64,000 bases of DNA, from contig NZ_BNBM01000019.1 in the NCBI RefSeq assembly GCF_014655715.1, forward strand, positions 1 through 64,000, given 5' to 3'. This document shows positions 55,849-64,000 of this stretch, one piece after another. The translations under genes and the position numbers were made by a program. Under the pieces are notes generated by a model that searched no databases, had not been told where the DNA came from, and was given only the letters and a program-made list of their open reading frames with translations. Source of the DNA: Streptomyces lanatus (GTDB lineage: Bacteria > Actinomycetota > Actinomycetes > Streptomycetales > Streptomycetaceae). The stretch's first letter is position 1, and each line of letters opens with the position of its first letter.

Positions 55849-58194
55849 CTAAGGAGGGGCGATGAAATCGTCGTGAAGCGTGGAACGGCCGTGGTGCCGG
55901 GCGAGATGGTGCTGCAGCCGTGCGTGCCGGAACTGGTAGACCGCGCCGGCCTGGCGCAGCACGCCACGCTGGTAGGCGTCCTCCAGGAAGGTGAGCACCG
56001 CCCAGGGCAGCCGCCCGGTCAGCGGCAGCCACACCCGGGTCAGGACGAGCCACTGGCCCCAGGCCGTCAGGGTGAGCGCATAGCCGAGGGCGCCGCCGAG
56101 GCCGCTGATGGTGCCGAGGATCAGTCCGGCTCCGGAGGTCCAGATGAGCGGGCCCAGCGGCCGCTGCAGAAGGTCCACCACCACTCCGCTGCCGAAGCCG
56201 ACGACGGCCCCGAAGACCGGGGCCCAGACCAGCAGTTGGGTGGTGACGGCGCCCCGGTCGGTCATCAGGAGGCTGCGCGGGTTGACGGCCGAGTCGAGGT
56301 CGAGAGGGGTTTCCAGGACACCGAGGAGACAGAAGGTGATTCCGGCACCGGCGGCGAAGACCGAGCCGTAGACGAGCCCGTCGACCAGCGCGATGTGCAG
56401 CACGAGCGAGACGTCGTCGGTCCATGCGTACCCCTTCACCAGCCCGATCACGAACCCGTACCCGAAGCCGAAGACCGCCCCGCCGAGGGTGCCGATCACC
56501 AGTCGCGGACCGGCCTTCCACGCGGTGGTCTCGGGTCGGCCGCGGATCTGCAGCCGCACGGTGGACGGCGTGACGTGCTTGCCCTTGGCCGTGTACGTCA
56601 GCCAGTGCACGAACCCGAACATCAGCCCGGCGAGCAGCCCGACGAGCGCCGCGTCCACGACCGGCCCCGTGAACGTCCCGTGGAAGGCGATACCGGCAAC
56701 GCCGTCGACGACACCGATGGCCAGCCCCGTGATCACGGCGGTGACGAGGGCGCGCGTCGAGCCGTGCAGGCCATTGCCGAGCCGCCACCACGCGAGGTCG
56801 GGTGTCCTGAGCCGGGTCAGATGGTGGGCGAGGAAGCCCAGCCAGCGCCGGGCACGATCGGCGTCGAAGCCCTGGTGCGCCCTGCCGGACGCGCTGCCGT
56901 GCAGACGATGGCGGTAGACGGTGGGGATGAAGTTGTCCAGGAGATGGTCCTCCAGCGCCTCCGGGCTGTCGAAGCGGTCGGTGTCGAGGAGGGTGGCCGG
57001 GTCGTGGTCGGGGGTGTCGCTGTAGATGGTGCGGGCGAGGGCGACCATCAGCGGGGTCTTCAGGACGATGGCCAGAGGCGCCTCGGGTCGTGCCTCCGGC
57101 TGCTCGCGCAGTGCGCTCAGCACCGGGTCCCAGGCGTTCGCCGTGGGGTTCGCGCGGCCCGACTTGCGGGTGGTGCGGGGCAGATAGGCGGCCAGGTCGT
57201 CGAGGGTGAGGTCGGTGAGCCGGATCGCGGCTGCCGACGTCAGCACATCGGTCTCGGCGACCGCGGCGGCGTATTCATCGGGCCGGCTGGTGAGGACCAG
57301 CGGGAGAGTGGTGGTGTTGAGCGCCTCCAGCGCGGGGCGGCGCAGACCGTCGGCGATCTCGTCGAAGCCGTCCAGTACAGGGAGTATCCGGCCCGTCTCC
57401 ACCAACTCGGCGGCGAGGCTCTCCCGGCCCTCGCCCCGGGCGGCGTAACCGGGGTGGTCGCGCATCAACTGCTCGGTGAGCCAGTCGCGCAGGGTGATGG
57501 TGGTGGGGTTCCAGGCGCCGATGCTGAAGATCACGGGGACGGGTTCGGCGGGCGTACGCGTCTTGAGGTGGTCGAGGACGAAACGCAGGGCCAGGATCGT
57601 CTTGGCCGAGCCGGACCGGCCGAGGAGGACGAGACGCCCGGACGGTAAGCGCCGGTAGGTGGCGGCGATCTCGCCCAGTTCGCCGGAGAGGTCGAGCGGT
57701 TCGGCGGTGGCGTTCGCGGGGAGCCGGAGGATGTTGGCCCAGTGGTCGGTGAGGGTCTCGGGGGCCGTGTCCCAGCGGACGGGGAGGGGGAACGGGTCCT
57801 GGACCTGGCGTTGTTCCTCTTCGCGCTGCCAGCGGGTGGCTATGAGCCTTGCGAGTTGTTCGGCGGGGGTGGGATCGAGGGTGAGGGGGTCGGCCGGAAG
57901 CTCGGCCGGTGTGCCGATCCCGTCGGGCTCGTCCAAGCCCTCCCGGCCGTCCGGTTCATCGCCGTCCTCGTCCCGTGGGACGGCGGCGCTCAATAACTCC
58001 TCGCGCTCCCGGGGCCGTAGCTGAAGCGCCTTGGCCAGCTCCTGGACCGTGATCATGCGCGGGTTGGTGCGCTTGCCGGTCTCCAGGCCCCGGATCGTGC
58101 GCGCACTGACCCCGGAACGCTCCGCCAGCTCCTCCTGCGTCATCCCCTCCCGCGTCCGCAGCCGTCGCAGCACCTCGCCGAACTCACCGGCCAC
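55849..58194 (-). CDS. HTH-NACHT membrane NTPase (bacterial NLR-like)
   Basis: 781 residues. An XRE-type HTH (about 1-60, MTQEELAERSGVSARTIRGL) is followed by a NACHT NTPase with Walker A GRSGSAKT (192-199) and Walker B LPVLDGFDEI (271-280). The C-terminal half contains about seven hydrophobic segments (about 480-740). The architecture is that of bacterial NLR-like STAND proteins, some of which defend against phage; membrane-anchored NACHT proteins with HTH heads are common in streptomycetes but their triggers are mostly unknown. The start is a GTG at 58194. The next gene is a divergent LuxR-SARP regulator, 184 bases away. Confidence 0.83.
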   Translation of the reverse strand: MAGEFGEVLRRLRTREGMTQEELAERSGVSARTIRGLETGKRTNPRMITVQELAKALQLRPREREELLSAAVPRDEDGDEPDGREGLDEPDGIGTPAELPADPLTLDPTPAEQLARLIATRWQREEEQRQVQDPFPLPVRWDTAPETLTDHWANILRLPANATAEPLDLSGELGEIAATYRRLPSGRLVLLGRSGSAKTILALRFVLDHLKTRTPAEPVPVIFSIGAWNPTTITLRDWLTEQLMRDHPGYAARGEGRESLAAELVETGRILPVLDGFDEIADGLRRPALEALNTTTLPLVLTSRPDEYAAAVAETDVLTSAAAIRLTDLTLDDLAAYLPRTTRKSGRANPTANAWDPVLSALREQPEARPEAPLAIVLKTPLMVALARTIYSDTPDHDPATLLDTDRFDSPEALEDHLLDNFIPTVYRHRLHGSASGRAHQGFDADRARRWLGFLAHHLTRLRTPDLAWWRLGNGLHGSTRALVTAVITGLAIGVVDGVAGIAFHGTFTGPVVDAALVGLLAGLMFGFVHWLTYTAKGKHVTPSTVRLQIRGRPETTAWKAGPRLVIGTLGGAVFGFGYGFVIGLVKGYAWTDDVSLVLHIALVDGLVYGSVFAAGAGITFCLLGVLETPLDLDSAVNPRSLLMTDRGAVTTQLLVWAPVFGAVVGFGSGVVVDLLQRPLGPLIWTSGAGLILGTISGLGGALGYALTLTAWGQWLVLTRVWLPLTGRLPWAVLTFLEDAYQRGVLRQAGAVYQFRHARLQHHLARHHGRSTLHDDFIAPP

Positions 58195-58378
58195 AAGTCA
58201 CGGCCCTTCCCCCACAGATAGCGACTTTTCGCAGGTGAGGGACTCTAGCGCGGCCACCGGCCACATATGACCGCCTCAATGGCCTGTCCACGTTTCCTCC
58301 ACCCGGGCCACCTTCGATGGCATCGACGGGATCGACCGCAACGAACGCATCGACCGGTCCGGAGAACGGGGAATCGCC

Positions 58379-59470
58379 ATGCCTACGACGACCGCGCACA
58401 AGGGACGCCCGACCATGCGCAAGGGCCACCCGGCCCGCCCGGACCTCGCCGCGCTCACCCCCCACGAACGTGAGCTGCTCCGCGCGCTCGGCTGCGGCCT
58501 GGCGGACGCCGAGATCGCCGCCGCGCTCGCGCTGCCCGAGCATGCGGTGGCCGCACAACTGGGCCACGTCCTGCTGAAGCTGGGGCTGCGCGACCGGGCC
58601 GCGGCCATCGTGCACGCCTTCGACTGCGGACTCGTCGTACCGGGGCAAGGGCCCCGCAGGCGAACAGCACCGGGAACCACGGTCCGGGGCCGACCCGACG
58701 CACGCCTCCGGGTCTGTGTGCTCGGCCCGCTGCGGGCGCGGTTCGCCGGGCGGACGGTGGACGTCGGCCCGGTCCGGCAGCAGGCCGTACTGGCGGCGCT
58801 GGCGCTGAGCCCCGGCCGGTCGGTCAGCCGGCAGCAACTGCTGGACGGCGTCTGGGGGATGGAGTCGCCCGGCGCGAACGTCGTACCGGTCTACGTCTAC
58901 CGGCTGCGCAAGGGCCTGCGGCTCGGGGAGTGCCCGGAGACGGTGATCGGCCGGGACCGGTACGGCTATCGGCTGGCCCGGGACGCGGTCGAGGTCGATG
59001 TGACGTGCATGGAGGAGCTCGTCAACGCGGCCGACGCCGCCGAGCGGGCCGGTGACGCGACGGAGGCGGTACGGCTGTACGGCCATGCGCTGGACCTGTT
59101 CCGCGGCGAGCCCCTCGCCGGACTGCCGGGCCCCTTGGCCGAGTTGGAGCGGCTGCGGCTCGCGGAACGCCGGGTGGCCCTGGCGCAGCGCAGGGCGGAG
59201 TGGCAGCTGCGGCTCGGCCGGGTCACCGAGGCGATCACGGACCTGTCGGCTCTGTCCGTGGAACAGCCCCTGAACGAACCGGTCGCCGCACTCCTGATGC
59301 ACGCACTCCACCGGTCCGGCCGCCGGGCGGAAGCCCTGACCGTCTACGACCGCACGGCACGACGACTGGCCACCGAGCTGGAGGTGGCACCGGGCGAACT
59401 GCTGTGCCGGGCACGCTGGTCGGTGCTGCGTGGGGACGAGTCGGGACGCGGGCGGGCGGGTGCGGCGTGA
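58379..59470 (+). CDS. LuxR-HTH/SARP (BTAD) fusion regulator
   Basis: 363 residues. A LuxR-type HTH (about 24-85, LTPHERELLRALGCGLADAE) stands ahead of the OmpR/PhoB-type winged HTH of SARPs (about 108-200, LGPLRARFAGRTVDVGPVR and VVPVYVYRLRKGL) and a BTAD (about 210-355, GRVTEAITDLSALSVEQPLN). SARPs activate antibiotic and other secondary-metabolite clusters; an N-terminal LuxR HTH before the SARP domains is unusual. GGAGAACGGGGAATCGCC precedes the ATG. The stop overlaps the DUF6585 gene as GTGA. No biosynthetic cluster lies in the window. Confidence 0.85.
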   Translation: MPTTTAHKGRPTMRKGHPARPDLAALTPHERELLRALGCGLADAEIAAALALPEHAVAAQLGHVLLKLGLRDRAAAIVHAFDCGLVVPGQGPRRRTAPGTTVRGRPDARLRVCVLGPLRARFAGRTVDVGPVRQQAVLAALALSPGRSVSRQQLLDGVWGMESPGANVVPVYVYRLRKGLRLGECPETVIGRDRYGYRLARDAVEVDVTCMEELVNAADAAERAGDATEAVRLYGHALDLFRGEPLAGLPGPLAELERLRLAERRVALAQRRAEWQLRLGRVTEAITDLSALSVEQPLNEPVAALLMHALHRSGRRAEALTVYDRTARRLATELEVAPGELLCRARWSVLRGDESGRGRAGAA

Positions 59471-60168
59471 GTGGCGGGAGCCACAACCGCGCCGCCGAAC
59501 TGCTCCTCGCAAGGGTCTCCGAAGCCGCGGGCCGGGCGCATCTCGGCCGCCGCCACGCCACCTACCGCGCACCGGACACGGCGGAATCGACCGCTCCACG
59601 AACTGCCGCCGCCACAAGGGCACTACGCCTGCTGCGACGGCCCGGCGGCAGCACTGGAAGCACCGCGGCTGCCCGTCTGGACCTCTACGCGCACGGTCTG
59701 ACGGTCGCCGTAGACGGACGGATCCACGTCGTCCGCTACGACACGACGGTCGTACGGCGACGCAGACAGCTCTCCCCCCGGGGCATCGTCCGCACCCACG
59801 TGCTCCTCGACATCGACGGCGAGCGGATCGTGCTGCGCCGCGACGACTTCGCCGAACCGGAGGTGTGGGGCCCCGAGATCCACCTTGCCGTCACCGACGC
59901 CCAGTTGCCCCGGGCCCTGGCCGCGCTGGCCCGAGGTGAACGCCTCGACTTCGGCCCGGTGTGGATCACCGGGACGGAGGTCGGCTCCCGGAGAACGGCC
60001 GTGCGCTGGGCACAGGTGCAGCGGATCGAGGTCCTCAAGGGCTCCGTCGCCGTACGCGCCGCCGGGCGATGGCAGGTATGGGGCTCCGTGATGTCCGGAA
60101 TCCCGAACCTCTGCGTACTGCTCGCCCTCGCCGAGCACCTCTCAGCCGCCGAATGCGACGACGACTGA
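59467..60168 (+). CDS. DUF6585-like protein
   Basis: 233 residues, cytoplasmic. An Arg/Ala-rich N-terminal part is followed by a beta-rich domain from about 65: LDLYAHGLTVAVDGRIHVVR, THVLLDIDGERIVLRRDDF and WAQVQRIEVLKGSVAVRAAG, the DUF6585 pattern. It starts at a GTG that overlaps the SARP stop as GTGA, so the two are co-translated. Function is unknown; one inference is that it modulates the SARP. Confidence 0.72.
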   Translation: MSGGSHNRAAELLLARVSEAAGRAHLGRRHATYRAPDTAESTAPRTAAATRALRLLRRPGGSTGSTAAARLDLYAHGLTVAVDGRIHVVRYDTTVVRRRRQLSPRGIVRTHVLLDIDGERIVLRRDDFAEPEVWGPEIHLAVTDAQLPRALAALARGERLDFGPVWITGTEVGSRRTAVRWAQVQRIEVLKGSVAVRAAGRWQVWGSVMSGIPNLCVLLALAEHLSAAECDDD

Positions 60169-60355
60169 CGTAGGTGACTGATGACACGGAGTCGGATATT
60201 CGTTTGTCCCACGATTTCGACCGGCCCTACAGTGAGTCGACTTCGACGAGACGTTCCCCTGGAAACAGGCCGCAGAGCGGGAGCGTCCCACCTCGATGAG
60301 GTGCAGGAGGGGCGGCAGTGACTTTGTCGACCCCTCGTTCCGGAGGCTCTCTTTC

Positions 60356-61201
60356 ATGAACATCGGTATCGGCCTGCCCATCGGCGACCCGGCCACCCTG
60401 CTCACCTGGGCCCGGCGCGCCGACGACGGCCCCTTCCACACCCTCGGCCTGCTCGACCGGCTCGTCTACGACAACCCCGAGCCCCTGGTGGCCCTCGCCG
60501 TCCTCGCCGGCGCCACCGCCCGCGTCCGCGTCCAGACCGAGGTGCTGCTCGCCCCGCTGCGGGACACCGCGCTGCTGGCCAAGCAGGCGGCCACCCTGGA
60601 CCGGATGACCGACGGCCGCCTCACCCTCGGCCTCGGCATCGGCGGCCGGAACGACGACCACCGCGCCACGGGCACCGACCCGCGCACCCGGGGCCGCCGC
60701 CTGGACGCCCAGATGGCGACGATGCGCCGCCTGTGGCACGGCGACCCCTACGACGAGGTCGTCGGCCCCATCGGCCCGGTGCCCACCCGCATCGGCGGCC
60801 CGCAGGTCCTCCTCGGCGGCTTCAAGCCCGCCGCCCTCGAACGCGTCGCCCGCTGGGGCGACGGCTTCCTCGCAGCGGCGGCTCCCTCATGGGCGGGCGG
60901 CCTGTTCGACACGGTCCGCGGATTCTGGAAGGAGTACGGCCGCGAGGGCGACCCGCGCCTCGTGGCCCAGGTGAACGTCGCGCTGGGCCCACAGCACGTG
61001 ATCGACGACGCACGCACACGCATGCACGCGTACTACGCCTTCACAGGCACACCCGACCGCATGGTCGCCGGCCTGCTCACCACCCCCGCCGAGATCCGCG
61101 CCGCTCTCACTGCCTACGCCGACCTCGGCGTCGACGAGGTGATGCTCTACTGCTACGGCCAGGACCCCGACCAGGTGGACCGCATGGCCGACGTAGTGTG
61201 A
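60356..61201 (+). CDS. LLM-class flavin-dependent oxidoreductase
   Basis: 281 residues. Luciferase-like monooxygenase fold, with MNIGIGLPIGDPATLLTWAR at the start, LLDRLVYDNPEPLVALAVLA, LTLGLGIGGRNDDHRATGTD and PQVLLGGFKPAALERVARWG. Members use FMN or coenzyme F420 to oxidise or desulfurise small molecules. GGAGG lies nine bases before the ATG at 60356. It stands 187 bases after the DUF6585 gene. The substrate cannot be determined. Confidence 0.86.
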   Translation: MNIGIGLPIGDPATLLTWARRADDGPFHTLGLLDRLVYDNPEPLVALAVLAGATARVRVQTEVLLAPLRDTALLAKQAATLDRMTDGRLTLGLGIGGRNDDHRATGTDPRTRGRRLDAQMATMRRLWHGDPYDEVVGPIGPVPTRIGGPQVLLGGFKPAALERVARWGDGFLAAAAPSWAGGLFDTVRGFWKEYGREGDPRLVAQVNVALGPQHVIDDARTRMHAYYAFTGTPDRMVAGLLTTPAEIRAALTAYADLGVDEVMLYCYGQDPDQVDRMADVV

Positions 61202-61239
61202 CAGGGCAGCATCCGGCAGCAGGAGTGGTGGGAGGCAAC

Positions 61240-61542
61240 ATGGCGAAGGTCCCCAGTGCGGTGGTCGCCGCGGGCGGGCTCGTAGGCGGGTACGGCGTGG
61301 CCCGCTGGACCAGGAAACGGCAGCTCGGCGGGGTCGTCCTGGCCGTCGCGGGGGCGGCCGCCGCACAGCAGTGGCGACAGCAGACGGACGGCCGAACCGC
61401 CGGGGCGCTGACCGCCGCGTATGTGACGGCCTTCGCCGGTTCCCACCCGCTGGCCAAGAAGGTGGGTGCCTGGCCCGCCGTGTTCACGGTGGCGGGCGCG
61501 ATGGCCCTGGCGTCCTGGGCGATGGCGGACCGCAAGGCCTGA
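61240..61542 (+). CDS. small membrane-associated hypothetical protein
   Basis: 100 residues with hydrophobic segments at about 8-20, 32-46 and 78-95 separated by basic loops. GGGAGGCAAC precedes the ATG. It follows the LLM gene by 38 bases and is convergent with the VOC gene, 11 bases apart. No family recognised. Confidence 0.7.
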   Translation: MAKVPSAVVAAGGLVGGYGVARWTRKRQLGGVVLAVAGAAAAQQWRQQTDGRTAGALTAAYVTAFAGSHPLAKKVGAWPAVFTVAGAMALASWAMADRKA

Positions 61543-61553
61543 CGCCTCACGCG

Positions 61554-61916
61554 TCACTCCCCCTGATGGGTGAGCACATTCACCACCCGCCCACCAGGAT
61601 CGCGTACGAAGAACCGCCGTACCCCCCACTCCTCGTCCCGGATGTCCCGTACGACCTCCGCACCCGACGCCACGACCCGCGCGTACACGGCGTCGACGTC
61701 CTCGACCTCCACGCTGAGGTCGGGGACGACGGGTGCGGTGCGCTCCTCGGTGAAGAAGCTGATCTGGGCGGTGGGGTTGGCGGGGGACGCCATGGTCGTC
61801 ACCCAGCCCATGTCCATGACCTCCTCAAAGCCGAGCAGGCCGTAGAAGTCACGGTTGGTCCCCACCGCCTCCTCCGACCCGGCATCGACGTTGGGCACGA
61901 TCCTGCGAACGGTCAT
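61554..61916 (-). CDS. VOC/glyoxalase-fold protein
   Basis: 120 residues, one vicinal-oxygen-chelate unit. Features: IVPNVDAGSEEAVGTNRDFY at the start, LLGFEEVMDMGWVTTMASP, VEDVDAVYARVVASGAEVVR and EWGVRRFFVRDPGGRVVNVL. Members include glyoxalases, dioxygenases and bleomycin-resistance proteins, so the function is not fixed by sequence. The ATG at 61916 precedes TCGGTACGGCTCC-like sequence upstream without a strong ribosome binding site. It is divergent from the alginate-lyase-like gene. Confidence 0.82.
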   Translation of the reverse strand: MTVRRIVPNVDAGSEEAVGTNRDFYGLLGFEEVMDMGWVTTMASPANPTAQISFFTEERTAPVVPDLSVEVEDVDAVYARVVASGAEVVRDIRDEEWGVRRFFVRDPGGRVVNVLTHQGE

Positions 61917-62009
61917 CGGTACGGCTCCCTCATCGGCGTCCGGAGTTTTTGTTATCCCCCGCAGTGTCGCTCCGTCTCCTCTCCGTCCCCAGCCACAGGC
62001 ACGCGAGGA

Positions 62010-63467
62010 ATGAGCCACGTGACACGACAGATCAGCCGCCGGAGCATGCTCAAGGCCACAGGTACGGCCGCAGGAGCCATCGGCGTCGGACTCGGTACGA
62101 CCGCGCTCGCACCCCCGGCAGCCGCGGCCGGCGCCTCCTTCGCCCACCCCGGCCTGCTGCACACCCGCACCGACCTGGACCGGATGGCGGCCAAGGTGAA
62201 GGCGGGCGCCCAGCCCTACACGGCCGGTTTCGCCAAGCTGACCGCCAACCCGCACGCACAGAGCAGCTGGCAGCCCCGCCCCGCCGCCACCGTCTACCGC
62301 GGCTCGGGCACACCGGAGAACTACGGGGCGCTGTACAAGGACATCCACTCGGCCTACCAGAACGCCCTGCGCTGGCACATCACCGGCGAGACGGCGCACG
62401 CCGACACGGCCGTCGCCATCCTCAACGCCTGGTCGGCCACCCTCACCAGCGTCCAGGGCAGCGCGGACCGCTTCCTGGCGGCGGGTCTGTACGGCTACCA
62501 GTTCGCGAACGCCGCCGAACTCGTCCGCGACCACGACGACTTCGAGCTCGCCCGCTTCCAGGAGATGCTCACCAAGTCCTTCTCCTCCCTCAGCGACGAC
62601 TTCCTGGTCCGGCACAACGGCGCCGTCATCAGCAACTACTGGACCAACTGGGACCTGGCGAACATGTGCTGCGTCCTGGCGACCGGCATCCTCTGCGACG
62701 ACAAGGCCCAAGTCACCCGAGCCGTCGACTACTTCAAACACGGCGAGGGCCTCGGCTCCCTCCAAAACGCCATCCCCGTGGTCCACGACGACGGCCTCGC
62801 CGAATGGCTGGAGGCCGGCCGCGACCAGGGCCACGCCCTCCTCGGCGTCGGCCTGATGGGCACGTTCTGCGAGATGGCCTGGAACCAGGGCATCGACCTC
62901 TACGGCTACGACGACAGCCGCTTCCTCAAGGGCGCCCAGTACGTCGCCAAGTGGGCCCTGGGCGGCGACGTACCCTTCACCGCGAGCACCCGCAAGAAGG
63001 GCGCGATCAACGGCTGGTCCGGCTCGGAGACCGTAACCGAGGCGGCCCCGGTCAACCCCGAGATGACCCGCCCCATCTGGGCGATGATCACCAACCACTA
63101 CACCAAGCGCCGCGGCCTACCGGCGACGTACCTCACCCGAATCACCGCGAAGTCCACCCCCGAGGGCGGCGGCGGAGACTACGGCCCCAACAGCGGCGGC
63201 TACGACCAACTGGGCTTCGGCACCCTGACGTTCACGAGGGACAAGGCCACTTCCCCTACCTCAACACCGACGACTTCCACAGCGGGCTCGGACCCCCGCC
63301 CCCAGACGGGCCCAGCGGCATCGCCCTCCCAGTCCACCGCCGGCGACTTGGCAGCCACCGGCTCGAACGACCTCCTGGGCTGGACGGCCGCCACGGGCAT
63401 CACGGCCCTGGCCGGCGGCCTCCTCCTACTCCGCCGCCGCGACCGCGCACGACGAGAGTCGCAGTAG
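62010..63467 (+). CDS. LAATG-anchored alginate-lyase-like polysaccharide lyase
   Basis: 485 residues. A Tat-type signal ISRRSMLK begins the protein, cleaved near AAAAGA. The (alpha/alpha) alginate-lyase-type domain spans about 45-400, with LLHTRTDLDRMAAKVKAG, YGYQFANAAELVRDHDDFEL and NYWTNWDLANMCCVLATG. A Ser/Thr/Pro linker (about 395-445) leads to a sorting signal LAATG (447-451), a membrane helix and RRRDRARR. The enzyme is thus probably sortase-anchored to the wall, unusual for a polysaccharide lyase, where it could depolymerise uronic-acid polymers. I used the ATG at 62010; a GTG at 62019 is better spaced from GAGGA. Confidence 0.83.
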   Translation: MSHVTRQISRRSMLKATGTAAGAIGVGLGTTALAPPAAAAGASFAHPGLLHTRTDLDRMAAKVKAGAQPYTAGFAKLTANPHAQSSWQPRPAATVYRGSGTPENYGALYKDIHSAYQNALRWHITGETAHADTAVAILNAWSATLTSVQGSADRFLAAGLYGYQFANAAELVRDHDDFELARFQEMLTKSFSSLSDDFLVRHNGAVISNYWTNWDLANMCCVLATGILCDDKAQVTRAVDYFKHGEGLGSLQNAIPVVHDDGLAEWLEAGRDQGHALLGVGLMGTFCEMAWNQGIDLYGYDDSRFLKGAQYVAKWALGGDVPFTASTRKKGAINGWSGSETVTEAAPVNPEMTRPIWAMITNHYTKRRGLPATYLTRITAKSTPEGGGGDYGPNSGGYDQLGFGTLTFTRDKATSPTSTPTTSTAGSDPRPQTGPAASPSQSTAGDLAATGSNDLLGWTAATGITALAGGLLLLRRRDRARRESQ

Positions 63468-63702
63468 AGCGAGCCCCGGCCGCGGGTGATGAACGCTCCC
63501 GCGGCCGCGTACGGCGGCAAGGGGACGCGTCGGGGGGTGTCCGCCCGCAGCGGCGGGCCTCAACGGACGTCGACCTCTCTGCCGTACGGCAACCGCCCGA
63601 CCGAGGACGGATACCCCCCGGCGCGGCCCCGACTCACCCCACACCCGTGGGCGCTACGCGAACCCCCACCGGACAGCGACGGGCCGCCGCAGGCACCCCG
63701 GC

Positions 63703-64000
63703 CTAAGCCCCCAGCGCACGCGAAACCGTGTAGATGACCAGCCCCGCCAACGACCCCACCACCGTGCCGTTGATCCGAATGAACTGCAGATCCCGCCCGA
63801 TATGCGCCTCGATCTTCCGAGTGGTGTGCTCGGCGTCCCACCCGGCCACGGTGTCCGTGATCAGCGACGTGATCTCCTTCCGATAGGTGGTCACGACATA
63901 CACAGCCGCCCCCTCCACCCACCCATCGACCTTGCCCTGCAGCCGAGGCTCGACAGCCATCCGAGCCCCCAGCGACAACAACGACGCCCGCACCCGCAAC
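63703..64000 (-). CDS. DUF445 family membrane protein, partial (C-terminus)
   Basis: Only the C-terminal ~98 residues lie in the window; the gene continues past its right edge, so the start is not visible. They include TTYRKEITSLITDTVAGWDA, the conserved DUF445 core IGRDLQFIRINGTVVGSLAG and a final membrane segment VIYTVSRALGA. DUF445 proteins are membrane proteins of unknown function. It is convergent with the alginate-lyase-like gene across 235 bases without a recognised feature. Confidence 0.85.
   Translation of the reverse strand, partial: LRVRASLLSLGARMAVEPRLQGKVDGWVEGAAVYVVTTYRKEITSLITDTVAGWDAEHTTRKIEAHIGRDLQFIRINGTVVGSLAGLVIYTVSRALGA

Noticed and set aside
55117..57648. 843-residue open frame antisense to the cutinase-like and NACHT genes
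   Set aside because: Both real genes have intact catalytic motifs; the shadow is Gly/Glu-rich without motifs.
1..64000. CRISPR array or insertion sequence
   Set aside because: No regularly spaced repeats, no Cas proteins, and no transposase or terminal inverted repeats were found on reading both strands.

Overview
The window is high-GC DNA from a Streptomyces chromosome. This rests on the cslA-glxA cellulose-synthase-like cluster, an SsgA-family sporulation protein, ANTAR, DUF397 and BTAD/SARP regulators, class E and class F sortases with LAxTG-type substrates, Tat-exported enzymes and many GTG starts. The gene order around cslA-glxA and the SsgA-like gene resembles the corresponding part of the S. 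coelicolor core chromosome. I recalled that synteny and did not compute it.

Layout. 0-5.4 kb: an Ehu-type polar amino acid/ectoine ABC importer (ehuBCDA) beside an IclR regulator and a DUF3830 gene. 5.5-11.7 kb: two tRNA-Lys(CTT) genes, each followed by a partial copy of its own 3' half, flanking an AMP-dependent ligase and the lower cellulose-cluster genes (LPMO, SPFH protein, NlpC/P60 protein). 11.8-17.9 kb: a GntR regulator, then cslA-glxA, ending tail to tail with a GH6 lipoprotein at a perfect 16-bp terminator. Together the glycan synthase CslA, the copper radical oxidase GlxA, the LPMO and the GH6 hydrolase form the machinery for the beta-glucan at hyphal tips. 18-21 kb: an ANTAR regulator, a class F sortase with a secreted partner, and a HAD phosphatase. 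21.2-29.3 kb: a phosphonate (2-aminoethylphosphonate-type) uptake and degradation operon with a GntR/UTRA regulator and a DasR-like operator.

29.3-39.3 kb: LARTG wall protein, ROK regulator with a perfect operator divergent from a Gfo/Idh/MocA dehydrogenase, FAH-family enzyme, a second YidC, class E sortase, GH30 beta-1,6-galactanase and a SEC-C protein. 39.3-48 kb: an accessory island with locally lower GC. It holds a Vsr-type endonuclease, a large PLD-nuclease/SSL2-helicase/DUF3427 protein, a HATPase/XRE-DUF5753/DUF397 trio, an SRA-like modified-DNA reader whose C-terminal nuclease-like part has lost its expected catalytic residues, and a decayed three-gene chimera. This is the best candidate for an undescribed defence system.

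48-64 kb: secreted and membrane proteins, an ECF sigma factor fused to a zinc finger, membrane segments and a Pro-rich tail, the SsgA-like gene, an Lrp/methyltransferase pair, a cutinase-like hydrolase, an HTH-NACHT membrane NTPase (bacterial NLR-like), a LuxR-SARP fusion coupled to a DUF6585 gene, an LLM oxidoreductase, a VOC protein, an LAATG-anchored alginate-lyase-like enzyme, and a DUF445 gene cut by the window edge. I found no rRNA, CRISPR array or insertion sequence.
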